Positions 1 to 6,213 are shown, counted from the first letter of the stretch. The stretch is 13,453 nucleotides of DNA from Bacillota bacterium (GCA_023390815.1 JAEWCC010000066.1:1-13453); one strand, 5' to 3'. The notes: generated by a model not told the origin, from the letters alone. A program made the numbers and translations.

Positions 1-1321
1 TGATCTTTTCAATGTCCACCGCGATGGCGGGTGCGGAAGCGAGACCGGGTGACTGAATACCCGCTGCGTGGACGAGATTTTGTACATATTCGGAGGCTTC
101 GATGATGAAATCCTCCTCGTAGGTGGCTGCGCGTATGCCCGCGCTGTAGTTGATCACATCGGCGGGAGATAGCGCAGGAATCAGCGGCAGGTGCTTAGCG
201 AGTATGGCCAGCATGTTATCGCGGCAGGTCGTATAGTCTTCCCGGAAAGGCTGTTCTTCGGCGTCCGGCCCTACGAGTATATTGCCGTCCACTGTCTTCA
301 CGAGGCCGCCGCCCTTGGTGGTGCCATGCACCGTGCCGATGCTGGGCATCGCCACCACCGAGTATAACAGATAACCCTTCTTCTTGTCGAGGTAGGCCAT
401 CTGTCCCTTGCGCGGATGGATGGAGAAAAACTGGTCATCCGCCATATTCGCGATGATATCACTGCACACACCCGCCGCGTTGATCACGACGTGCGGAATT
501 ACCTTGCCGCGGTTGGTCAGTACGGACACGATGCGGCCATGTTGTTTTTCCATGGACAGCACAACCGTATTGAGGCTCACCTCCGCGCCGTTCATGACGG
601 CGTTTTCGGCGTAGGCGATAGCGGTTTTGTAGGGGGAAATATGGCCGGTGGAGGGCAGGTATAGCGCACCAACAATATCGTCGTTGAGATGCGGTTCGCG
701 CGCCCGCAGCTCGTCCAGCGCCATGTGGCGCATGCCCGGTACGTGGTTTTGGTGCGCGCGCAGCCGGAATGCCGGGATAAGCACCCTCATCCACTTTTGA
801 TCGTAGAGGATGGTGGAACCTGTGCGCCTAAAGGGTACGTCGAGATCTTTGGTGATCTGCTCGTACATCTGGTTGCCGCGTACGTTGTAGATCGCCTTCT
901 TCGTGCCGGGCTTCGGTTCGAAGCCGGGATGCACCATACCGTCGTTGCGCGAGGTGGTGTGCATGGCAACATCGTCTTCCTTATCCACAAGCAGGACGGA
1001 GATGTTCCATTTAGACAGTTCGCGCGCGATTGAACAGCCGATAATACCGCCGCCGATGACGAGCGCGTCCACACGGCGGCCTTCAAGAAAGCCGTCACGC
1101 AGCAGCGGCTTGCGGAGTTCAGGCAAAACAAGGCCCGGTACGGTAACGCGGTTGACCACGCCCTTGTAGCCCTTGCCCGCAGCCAAGCGGCCTGCTTTGA
1201 CGACGTCGTCCCAACAGGGTGCGGTGCCTTCGAGTATGATGGAGGAATGCCATTCGCGGCATGCGATATCTTTGCTGACGGTGGATTGAAGCTGCCGCTC
1301 AATTCGACGAAAGGTTTCCAT
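1..1321 (-). CDS. FAD-dependent oxidoreductase, GlpA/DAO-like (3' end cut off)
   Basis: The gene begins at the ATG complementary to 1319-1321 and reads 440 codons without a stop to the left edge, so the C-terminus is missing. A GAGGT ribosome binding site lies 6 bases before the ATG. The dinucleotide-binding motif GGGIIG is at residues 90-95 and is followed by CSIAREL. Next come the TSSRNDGMVHPG-type segment and a flavin-contacting C-terminal stretch, AAGIQSPGLASAP, near residues 419-431. These are features of the DAO/GlpA family, whose glycerol-3-phosphate dehydrogenase members pass electrons from FAD to quinone or a partner subunit. Many clostridial relatives end in a small iron-sulfur (BFD-like) domain, which would lie outside the window. 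Unusually, about 85 residues precede the Rossmann motif, and residues 28-61 resemble a BON domain. A GntR regulator gene lies 87 bp upstream. The family assignment is solid; the substrate is not known. Confidence 0.85.
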   Translation of the reverse strand, partial: METFRRIERQLQSTVSKDIACREWHSSIILEGTAPCWDDVVKAGRLAAGKGYKGVVNRVTVPGLVLPELRKPLLRDGFLEGRRVDALVIGGGIIGCSIARELSKWNISVLLVDKEDDVAMHTTSRNDGMVHPGFEPKPGTKKAIYNVRGNQMYEQITKDLDVPFRRTGSTILYDQKWMRVLIPAFRLRAHQNHVPGMRHMALDELRAREPHLNDDIVGALYLPSTGHISPYKTAIAYAENAVMNGAEVSLNTVVLSMEKQHGRIVSVLTNRGKVIPHVVINAAGVCSDIIANMADDQFFSIHPRKGQMAYLDKKKGYLLYSVVAMPSIGTVHGTTKGGGLVKTVDGNILVGPDAEEQPFREDYTTCRDNMLAILAKHLPLIPALSPADVINYSAGIRAATYEEDFIIEASEYVQNLVHAAGIQSPGLASAPAIAVDIEKI

Positions 1322-1330
1322 ATGCTACCT

Positions 1331-1348
1331 CATACGGACGTCCGGATG
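1331..1348. promoter_or_regulatory. palindromic operator candidate upstream of the FAD oxidoreductase
   Basis: The sequence CATACGGACGTCCGGATG is symmetric at 16 of 18 positions around a perfect CGGACGTCCG core. On the minus strand it sits about 11 bases after the -10 box and before the ribosome binding site, where a bound repressor would block transcription. The adjacent GntR/UTRA repressor is the natural candidate ligand. This is inferred from position and symmetry only, and no second copy was seen near the gntR promoter. Confidence 0.5.
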
Positions 1349-1359
1349 TCTATAAGCGT

Positions 1360-1388
1360 ATTATATGCCCGGAAAGCAAAAGCGTCAA
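1360..1388 (-). promoter_or_regulatory. sigma-A promoter for the FAD oxidoreductase gene
   Basis: On the minus strand TTGACG (1388-1383) and TATAAT (1365-1360) are separated by exactly 17 bases. This differs from the sigma-A consensus at one position. Transcription should start near 1353, about 30 bases before the start codon, so the oxidoreductase can be transcribed independently of the upstream gntR gene. Confidence 0.8.
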
Positions 1389-1408
1389 CTGATATTTATT
1401 CTATGCAC

Positions 1409-2122
1409 TTAGAATCCCGACAATGAGTAGATGTTGCTCGGGATAATGAAATTAAGGTAATAAAACGGATGCGCCTCGGTGCCGATGTAGATCCAGCGCT
1501 CCAGATCGAGCACGGGTACGTCTTCGCCGATGCCGAGGATGCGCTGTTCCTCCTGCCTGGGAGTGCGCGGCACGATGACCTGCTCTACCTTCTGAATGGT
1601 GATGTTGAGTTCTTTAAGCAGCAGCTTGGCGAGCGAGCCCGAAAGGTCGTATTTGGCTTCGATATCCTTGAACGCTTCGTTAAAATATGAATTCTCGATT
1701 GCAATTGGGATGCTTTCGGCGTAGCGCAGGCGGCGCATGTAGAACAGCCGCAGCTCATGGGTTTTCATGCGGGCGCGCAGCGCATGGTCCGTATCGATGA
1801 GCTTTTTATCGGTGATCACATTTCTGGCCTCAATGCCCTTTGCGCTGAGCGAGTAGGTGAGGCTGATAAGCGGCTCGAACCCGAACGATGGCTGGCTGCG
1901 GGCGACAAACGTACCGATGCCGTGGCGCTTGCGCAAATACCCCTCGTTTTCAAGCAGCGTGACGGCTTCGCGGATGGTCGCGCGGCCCACGCCGTACTGC
2001 GCCATCAGCGCTTGCTCTGTGGGAATCTGCGAGCCCGCGGGCCATACCTCCCGCCGGATATTGTCCAGCAACTCGTTTTTGAGTTGGATGTAGAGCGGCA
2101 CGGGGCCGCGTCTGTCGAGCAT
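1409..2122 (-). CDS. GntR-family (HutC/UTRA subfamily) transcriptional regulator
   Basis: This 237-residue protein has the two-domain plan of HutC-type GntR regulators. A winged helix-turn-helix covers residues 7-73, with PLYIQLKNEL, the IPTEQAL segment and the recognition-helix region GVGRATIREAV at 44-54 followed by the wing GIGTFV at 68-73. A UTRA effector-binding domain covers roughly residues 95-232. The length is normal for the family. An AGGTGA ribosome binding site lies 3 bases before the ATG. Such proteins usually repress nearby catabolic genes and release DNA when a sugar phosphate, amino acid or similar ligand binds. The FAD oxidoreductase gene follows in the same orientation and has a palindrome at its promoter, making it the likely target. 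The ligand cannot be read from the sequence. Confidence 0.93.
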   Translation of the reverse strand: MLDRRGPVPLYIQLKNELLDNIRREVWPAGSQIPTEQALMAQYGVGRATIREAVTLLENEGYLRKRHGIGTFVARSQPSFGFEPLISLTYSLSAKGIEARNVITDKKLIDTDHALRARMKTHELRLFYMRRLRYAESIPIAIENSYFNEAFKDIEAKYDLSGSLAKLLLKELNITIQKVEQVIVPRTPRQEEQRILGIGEDVPVLDLERWIYIGTEAHPFYYLNFIIPSNIYSLSGF

Positions 2123-2153
2123 AATTCACCTGCTTTGAATGTGCTTTGCTTGG

Positions 2154-2159
2154 ATTATA
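2154..2159 (-). promoter_or_regulatory. probable -10 box of the gntR gene
   Basis: A perfect TATAAT occurs on the minus strand 32 bases before the gntR start codon. No convincing -35 hexamer is found 16-19 bases upstream (best are TGTTCG or CTGTTC), so the promoter would be weak or activator-dependent. Confidence 0.4.
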
Positions 2160-2250
2160 CAACAAAAACGCCGGATCGAACAGGGTTTTTCATGTATTAA
2201 CAGCGCCTTGTAAAGGGCCTGTAATGTTTTACGCACAGGAATAATTTCGT

Positions 2251-2278
2251 CTGCCAGAACGGAAAACTACTTTATATT
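2251..2278 (+). promoter_or_regulatory. weak sigma-A-like promoter for the spore-coat/adh operon
   Basis: CTGCCA (2251-2256) and TATATT (2273-2278) are spaced by 16 bases, each off the consensus, and lie just before the ribosome binding site of the first gene. The products suggest spore-stage expression, so a sporulation sigma factor may be used instead. A clear sigma-E, -G or -K site could not be picked out by eye. Confidence 0.3.
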
Positions 2279-2296
2279 CAGTTAAGGAGAGTCTGT

Positions 2297-2524
2297 ATGG
2301 GCAGTAAAATTGCGCCGCATGAGAGCTTTGAGCTTCACGAGCTGCTGACGTTTAAAAATTTATGCGTGACGAAAGCCGCCCTGATGGCTGGGGCGGTGGA
2401 GGATGAAGGGCTGCGCAGCCTGATGCAAGATGATATAAACCGATCGAGGGAACAGATATCGGAACTCAAAATGCTGCTTGAGAACCACGCGTATTCGCCG
2501 GACAACACACCCGCCGGATTATGA
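2297..2524 (+). CDS. small spore-coat-like protein (YraG/CotF-associated type)
   Basis: This 75-residue, all-helical-looking protein has the start APHESFELHELLTFKNLC followed by TKAALM and a charged helix around residues 36-62. That pattern is typical of short clostridial proteins annotated as spore coat or ferritin-like and found next to CotF-domain genes. AAGGAGA sits 6 bases before the ATG, so the start is secure. It has no signal peptide or membrane segment. The next gene, a CotF-domain protein, starts at or just after its stop codon, and a zinc alcohol dehydrogenase follows, as in the Bacillus subtilis yra group. The two small proteins may form a coat or inner-coat complex. Family placement is by recall of sequence pattern, and function in the spore is inferred. 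Confidence 0.7.
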   Translation: MGSKIAPHESFELHELLTFKNLCVTKAALMAGAVEDEGLRSLMQDDINRSREQISELKMLLENHAYSPDNTPAGL

Positions 2525-2538
2525 AAGAAAGGCAAACG

Positions 2539-2844
2539 ATGGGACAGAGACTCAGAGAGCTCGCCGGGATGGGCGGCTTAAATGATGAAATGATCGCGAC
2601 AGATTTCCTGATTGCATCCAAGGACAGTATTCAGAACTATGCAAAGGCGCTCGCCGAAACGGTCTCGCCTGAGGTACAAAGCGTGTTGAAAAGGCATCTG
2701 AACGCGGCGATAGGCACCCACGCCGCCATCACGGAATACATGCTGGAAAGAGGCTTTTACAAAGCCTACGATCCCGCAGCGCAGTTTAATATGGATATCG
2801 AAGCGGCGAAAAAAGTCACCGATCCGAAAGGGGAACACGAATGA
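2539..2844 (+). CDS. CotF-domain spore coat protein
   Basis: The protein matches the CotF (coat F) family: LNDEMIATDFLIASKDSIQNY, then a TVSPEVQSVLKRHLNAAIGTHAAITEYM segment (positions about 42-70), and a C-terminal GFYKAYDPAAQ motif. The aromatic-rich G(F/W)Y-AY-P motif is characteristic. I chose ATG 2539 (101 residues) because GAAAGG lies 6 bases before it. An in-frame ATG at 2521 would overlap the previous stop codon as ATGA but has no ribosome binding site, giving 107 residues if used. The stop codon overlaps the start of the dehydrogenase gene as ATGA, so the two are probably translationally coupled. CotF family members are helical proteins of the inner coat; no enzymatic role is known. 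Confidence 0.85.
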   Translation: MGQRLRELAGMGGLNDEMIATDFLIASKDSIQNYAKALAETVSPEVQSVLKRHLNAAIGTHAAITEYMLERGFYKAYDPAAQFNMDIEAAKKVTDPKGEHE

Positions 2845-3968
2845 AAGCGATCTGTTACGCGGGTATGAAAAACGTCGAGGTCCGTAAGGTAGAAGATCCC
2901 ACGCTGATTCACGACGACGATATCATTGTCAAGGTAACATCCACGGCGATATGCGGTTCCGATCTGCATCTGATTCACGGTATGGTGCCGAATATGCCGG
3001 TCGGTTTTATACTGGGACACGAGACGATGGGTACGGTGCTGGAAGCGGGAAAAGGCGTAAGTAAGGTTAAAAAAGGCGACCGGGTGATTGTACCATTTCC
3101 GGTGTCCTGTGGGCATTGCTGGTACTGCGAGCATGGGCTGTGGTCCCAGTGCGATAACTCCAACCCGAACGGCGAAGTGGGCGGCATATTGGGCTACAGT
3201 GACACCTACGGCGGTTATGACGGCGGGCAGGCGGAGTATCTGCGCGTTCCGTATGCCAACGTGGGGCCTGCCGTGGTGCCGGAGGAACTGACGGACGAAC
3301 AGGCGCTTTTTCTGACGGATATACTGCCCACGTCGTATTGGGGTGTGGAACAGGGTGGTGTGAAGGAGGGTGATACGGTGGTCGTGTTGGGCTGCGGGCC
3401 GGTGGGTTTGCTCACGATCAAGTGGGCGGCGCTGAAGGGCGCGAAGCGCATCATCGCTGTGGATCGCGTGGGCTACCGGTTGAATCACGCGAAGGGTTAT
3501 GGCGCGGAGGTTATGAACTTCGAGGAGTATGACAACACCGGGGAGACCATCAAAGAAATGACGCGCGGCGGCGCGGACGTCGTGATCGACTGCGTGGGTA
3601 TGGACGGCAAAATGTCGGCTATCGAAATGGCGGAGACACTGCTGAAGCTGCAGGGCGGTTCCAAATCCGCGATCGAGATCGCGACGCAGGCGGTGCGCAA
3701 GGGCGGTACGGTCATGTTCGTGGGCGTATACGGCGCACGCTATAACAACTTCCCCTTCGGCGATTTCTTTGCGCGCAACATTACGCTGCGCATGGGGCAA
3801 TGCCCCGCGCATGAATTTATAGAACCGATCCTCAAGAAGATTCGCAAAGGGGAGTTCGATCCGACGGATATCATCACGCACCGGCTGACGCTTGAAGAGG
3901 GGGAGCACGCCTACCGCATATTCGACCGCAAGGAGGATGAATGCATCAAGGTCGTTCTGAAACCATAA
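2841..3968 (+). CDS. zinc-dependent alcohol dehydrogenase (AdhB-like, MDR family)
   Basis: A 375-residue medium-chain dehydrogenase. The catalytic zinc ligands are C38, H60 and E61 in the GHE motif. Four cysteines, C90, C93, C96 and C104, form the structural zinc lobe. The Rossmann motif GCGPVG is at residues 184-189 and the acidic residue D208 after the second strand favours NAD over NADP. The insertion SAIEIATQAVRKGG and the C-terminal DECIKVVLKP closely resemble Bacillus subtilis AdhB, which also sits among CotF-like genes. The reaction would be oxidation of an alcohol or reduction of an aldehyde; the substrate is unknown. The start is set by GGGG upstream and by ATGA overlap with the CotF gene, and the length is normal. 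It is the last gene of this operon. Confidence 0.93.
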   Translation: MKAICYAGMKNVEVRKVEDPTLIHDDDIIVKVTSTAICGSDLHLIHGMVPNMPVGFILGHETMGTVLEAGKGVSKVKKGDRVIVPFPVSCGHCWYCEHGLWSQCDNSNPNGEVGGILGYSDTYGGYDGGQAEYLRVPYANVGPAVVPEELTDEQALFLTDILPTSYWGVEQGGVKEGDTVVVLGCGPVGLLTIKWAALKGAKRIIAVDRVGYRLNHAKGYGAEVMNFEEYDNTGETIKEMTRGGADVVIDCVGMDGKMSAIEMAETLLKLQGGSKSAIEIATQAVRKGGTVMFVGVYGARYNNFPFGDFFARNITLRMGQCPAHEFIEPILKKIRKGEFDPTDIITHRLTLEEGEHAYRIFDRKEDECIKVVLKP

Positions 3969-4198
3969 CAAAGCGATTCTGCGTTAAGCACAAAAAATAT
4001 TTCCTGCTCTTCCGAGGTGCCCATACCCGGCCCATTGAGCCAGAGGCCGAGCCACTTACATGCTGCGCTTCTGGTTCGGATTGCAGTATGTTTTTCCATC
4101 CAACTGCCGCACTGGCCGTTTTTGATTGTTTTAAGATAAGATGAGCCGACAGCCGACAGTGCGGCCGACCATAGCGATATAAGATATAGAATTTAATC

Positions 4199-4227
4199 TT
4201 GACATCCCAAAAGCGATATTATAAAAT
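4199..4227 (+). promoter_or_regulatory. promoter P1, sigma-A, distal promoter of the transport operon
   Basis: TTGACA (4199-4204) and TAAAAT (4222-4227) are separated by 17 bases, so this is a near-perfect sigma-A promoter. The upstream 4174-4198 stretch is A/T-rich, like an UP element. The predicted transcription start, near 4234, lies inside the operator at 4233-4246. A transcript from here would have a 5' leader of about 400 bases before the first gene. Confidence 0.75.
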
Positions 4228-4232
4228 CGAAT

Positions 4233-4246
4233 TGCAAACGATATCA
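4233..4246. promoter_or_regulatory. cre-like operator O1 over the P1 start site
   Basis: TGCAAACGATATCA, flanked by AT and TT, matches the catabolite-responsive element consensus WWTGNAARCGNWWWCAWW at every specified position. Its position over the transcription start of P1 suggests repression by CcpA-HPr(Ser-P). The local LacI protein is an alternative ligand, but its recognition helix better fits the operator at 4588. Confidence 0.65.
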
Positions 4247-4496
4247 TTCTCATGCAGAGAAAAATCACGAGTTTCGGTAAAATAGATGCTGAGTTTCAGC
4301 AAAAACCTGGATACAGGAAAAAGCTGTAAGAACGCATTGCGATGCAGAGGTTGGCAATATTCAGGCGTGAAACAGACAAAATTAACCTATTTCCAAAGGG
4401 ACAGGTCAACAGTCATTAAGATCGGCTCCGTTTGTCTTGTACAAAAAAATGCTGAAAATAGCATGAATGCAACACAGGAATTAGAACCGTAGTAAT

Positions 4497-4510
4497 TGCA
4501 AACGATTGCA
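4497..4510. promoter_or_regulatory. cre-like operator O2 between P1 and P2
   Basis: TGCAAACGATTGCA shares its first ten bases with O1 and is symmetric at 12 of 14 positions with a central CG. It lies 264 bp from O1 centre to centre and 33 bp before the -35 box of P2. It could act as a roadblock for P1 transcripts or as an auxiliary site for looping with O1. CcpA or another LacI/GalR protein is the expected ligand. Confidence 0.6.
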
Positions 4511-4543
4511 TAGAATCTCATAGCTGAAGGGACAACATGGGTA

Positions 4544-4572
4544 TTGACGGGCCTGCGAATGTGTACTATGAT
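4544..4572 (+). promoter_or_regulatory. promoter P2, sigma-A, proximal promoter of the transport operon
   Basis: TTGACG (4544-4549) and TATGAT (4567-4572) are separated by 17 bases, each hexamer one base off consensus. Transcription would start near 4579, about 60 bases before the ASRT gene and immediately before the palindromic operator at 4588-4601. Confidence 0.7.
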
Positions 4573-4587
4573 GGCATTAACATATTA

Positions 4588-4601
4588 TGATACCGGTAAC
4601 A
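4588..4601. promoter_or_regulatory. GntR/IdnR-type LacI-family operator O3 downstream of P2
   Basis: TGATACCGGTAACA is symmetric at 12 of 14 positions around ACCGGT and begins about 9 bases after the predicted P2 start. It closely resembles the TGTTACC(C/G)GTAACA operators of Escherichia coli gluconate and idonate repressors. The LacI protein encoded in this operon carries the same recognition residues as those repressors, so it is the likely ligand, giving negative autoregulation of the whole operon. Confidence 0.65.
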
Positions 4602-4640
4602 CATTCGGCAAATCCAAATCATCACTCCGATGGAGGCTAT

Positions 4641-5018
4641 ATGGAGCAGGCAGGAAAGCGCAGCTGGTATATCGTCGACGGCTACAGACCCCCGCGTTTT
4701 GCGGGCGGCGCTAGCGATTACGAAGGCCATGAATGCATCATGATACTTAACTGTAACGATCAGGACGCGCATGTGACGATCGACGTGTTTTTCATGGACC
4801 GGGAACCGGTGACCGGCATCCCGTTCACCGCGCCTGCCCGCCGCATCAGCGCTTTTAGAAGCAGCGATAAAGCTGTGTTCGGCGATCTGGAGTTATCCGA
4901 AAACCTGCAATACTCCCTCCGAATCTCAAGCGATATCGGTGTGATCGTGCAGTATGGACGCATGGATGTGAACCAGCCCAATCTCGCCTACATTGCGACG
5001 CTGGGCTTTGCCGAGTAG
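4641..5018 (+). CDS. ASRT-family protein (sensory rhodopsin transducer-like small-molecule-binding domain)
   Basis: This 125-residue protein has the conserved marks of the Anabaena sensory rhodopsin transducer family: an N-terminal W-x-I/V-x-DGY-x-PP motif at residues 9-18, a YEGHE motif with H30-E31, I-L-N at 35-37, the DREP motif at 53-56 and the late V-V/I-QYGRMD strand. The fold is a small beta sandwich that forms tetramers. Comparative work has proposed it as a small-molecule, probably sugar-binding, domain. I chose ATG 4641 because GGAGG lies 4 bases upstream; an upstream in-frame ATG at 4587 overlaps operator O3 and has no ribosome binding site. It is the first gene of the operon and no rhodopsin is nearby, so a role in sensing or chaperoning the imported sugar-like substrate is inferred. 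It is cytosolic; no signal or membrane segment is seen. Confidence 0.8.
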   Translation: MEQAGKRSWYIVDGYRPPRFAGGASDYEGHECIMILNCNDQDAHVTIDVFFMDREPVTGIPFTAPARRISAFRSSDKAVFGDLELSENLQYSLRISSDIGVIVQYGRMDVNQPNLAYIATLGFAE

Positions 5019-5031
5019 GAAAGGATATCCT

Positions 5032-6213
5032 ATGATCATCATACCAAAGGACGAATTCCAAAGCCGAATCGAGCGTATCCGCACCCGTATGGAAAACGAT
5101 TGCATTGACGTGCTTCTGATTTACGGAGACGAGTACCGCAAGGAGAACTTGCGCTATGTCTCTAATTTCTGGCCGATATTCGAGCGCGGCGCGCTGGTTA
5201 TTGGCAGAAAAGGGGAACCGACGCTGCTGTGCGCGCCGGAGGGGGAGATGGTCGCGCGTGAAATGAGCGTGTGGGGCGATATACGCCTGCTGCGCGATTT
5301 TTTCTGTGTTACGGTGCCCGACGCGATCGACTACCCGCTCGCAAAGTATGTGACCTTTAAAAAGGTAGCCGATGAATTGCGCGCGGCGGGCAGAATTGAA
5401 ACGCTCGGTGTAGCGGGCATGGACGCGATGCCGGCCGGGCTGCTGCATGTAGTGACCGATGCGTTTGGCTGCCGTGTTGTGGACGCGAACCCGATATTGT
5501 TCGACCTGCGCAAGAACAAGACCCCGCTTGAGGTGGTGTGCCTGCGCGAGGCGGCGCGCATCGCCGACGAAGGATTCCGGGCGCTGATGGAAGCGGATAT
5601 CATCGGCCGGAGCGAGCGCTATGCAGCGGGCATCGCCGAGGGAGCCGCACGAAAAGAGGGTGCCGAGGCGGTGATCTTCACCGTGTTCGGTTCCGGGGAC
5701 CGCTCCGCCCGCATCGTAGGCCGTCCCGAGGAGAAGATCATCGAAGACGGCGACATGATCATGTGCGCGCTCGCAATCCAGTACGCGGGCTATGTCGCTA
5801 CCTGTGAAGCCCCGTTTGCGGTGGGCCGTTACAGCGCCGAGACGCGGCGTGTGATCGATGTGCTGATCCGCGCAAGCGCGGCGGGGGTGCCTCACCTTAA
5901 GCCCGGTGAACCAATGAAGAACTTTGTGCGCGCCGTGCGGGACCACTTCCGCGCCGAGGGTTTATCCGAATACGACGTATATCCGCCGCTTCACGGCATC
6001 GGCTGCGCCGAGGCTGAGAGTCCTTATCCCGACGAAAACACCGAGGCGGTGTTCACGCCCGGCATGACGGTCAACACCGATATCAGCCTATTCGGCCTGC
6101 CCGGAGGCTCCAATCGCATCGAGGAGGGCTTTGTGATCACCGAGAACGGCGCGGAGTCGTTGTCGCCCTATGTGCGGCAATACTGCGAGAATTGGCTGGC
6201 GGGACGCAGATGA
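5032..6213 (+). CDS. creatinase-like M24 family protein 1 (metal ligands lost)
   Basis: A 393-residue protein with a creatinase/prolidase N-terminal domain (about 1-160, including NFWPIFERG at 45-53) and a pita-bread M24 domain (about 165-380). The start follows AGGAAAGG, 14 bases after the ASRT stop. True M24 peptidases bind two metals through Asp, Asp, His, Glu and Glu. Aligned by eye, these positions are A246, T257, H321 (in LHGIG), D350 and E364 (in NRIEE), so both Asp ligands are gone. That places it with creatinase-like members, which cleave C-N bonds without metal. The His that serves creatinase as catalytic base also seems absent (E234 aligns there), so it may be a non-catalytic or altered subunit. 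It is probably cytosolic. Calling it an Xaa-Pro peptidase would be misleading. Confidence 0.85.
   Translation: MIIIPKDEFQSRIERIRTRMENDCIDVLLIYGDEYRKENLRYVSNFWPIFERGALVIGRKGEPTLLCAPEGEMVAREMSVWGDIRLLRDFFCVTVPDAIDYPLAKYVTFKKVADELRAAGRIETLGVAGMDAMPAGLLHVVTDAFGCRVVDANPILFDLRKNKTPLEVVCLREAARIADEGFRALMEADIIGRSERYAAGIAEGAARKEGAEAVIFTVFGSGDRSARIVGRPEEKIIEDGDMIMCALAIQYAGYVATCEAPFAVGRYSAETRRVIDVLIRASAAGVPHLKPGEPMKNFVRAVRDHFRAEGLSEYDVYPPLHGIGCAEAESPYPDENTEAVFTPGMTVNTDISLFGLPGGSNRIEEGFVITENGAESLSPYVRQYCENWLAGRR

Larger units (their letters stand above)
3969..4640. other. long AT-rich regulatory intergenic region
   Basis: No convincing gene was found in these 672 bases, which are visibly richer in A and T than the flanking genes. 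The left third holds a 9-bp inverted repeat (GCCGCACTG at 4106-4114, CAGTGCGGC at 4157-4165) and a T-rich run at 4119-4131 that could help terminate the adh transcript, though it is not a clean intrinsic terminator. The right part holds two promoters and three LacI/GalR-type operators that serve the downstream operon. Between them lies a leader of about 300 bases with short hairpins, such as TGCTGA-GTT-TCAGCA at 4287-4301. No known riboswitch was recognised. Confidence 0.75.

Noticed and set aside
2532..2540. GCAAACGAT, identical to nine bases of operators O1/O2
   Set aside because: Only the left half matches, and it overlaps the ribosome binding site spacer and start codon of the CotF gene. 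Probably chance.
3474..3480. TACCGGT, part of the O3 operator core
   Set aside because: Inside the adh coding region and not symmetric beyond the core, so not counted as an operator.
2766..3971. Long (401-codon) minus-strand open frame opposite the alcohol dehydrogenase
   Set aside because: Shadow of a GC-rich gene: rich in His and Arg, no family pattern, no ribosome binding site, and the plus-strand frame is clearly the real gene.
4286..4492. A 68-codon open reading frame in the intergenic region
   Set aside because: No usable ribosome binding site, no recognisable family, codon use unlike the neighbours, and it lies between P1 and operator O2. A leader peptide cannot be excluded, but it is not supported.
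4855..5946. 363-codon minus-strand open frame opposite ASRT and M24 protein 1
   Set aside because: Its His/Arg/Ala-rich composition and lack of any family signal mark it as an antisense shadow.
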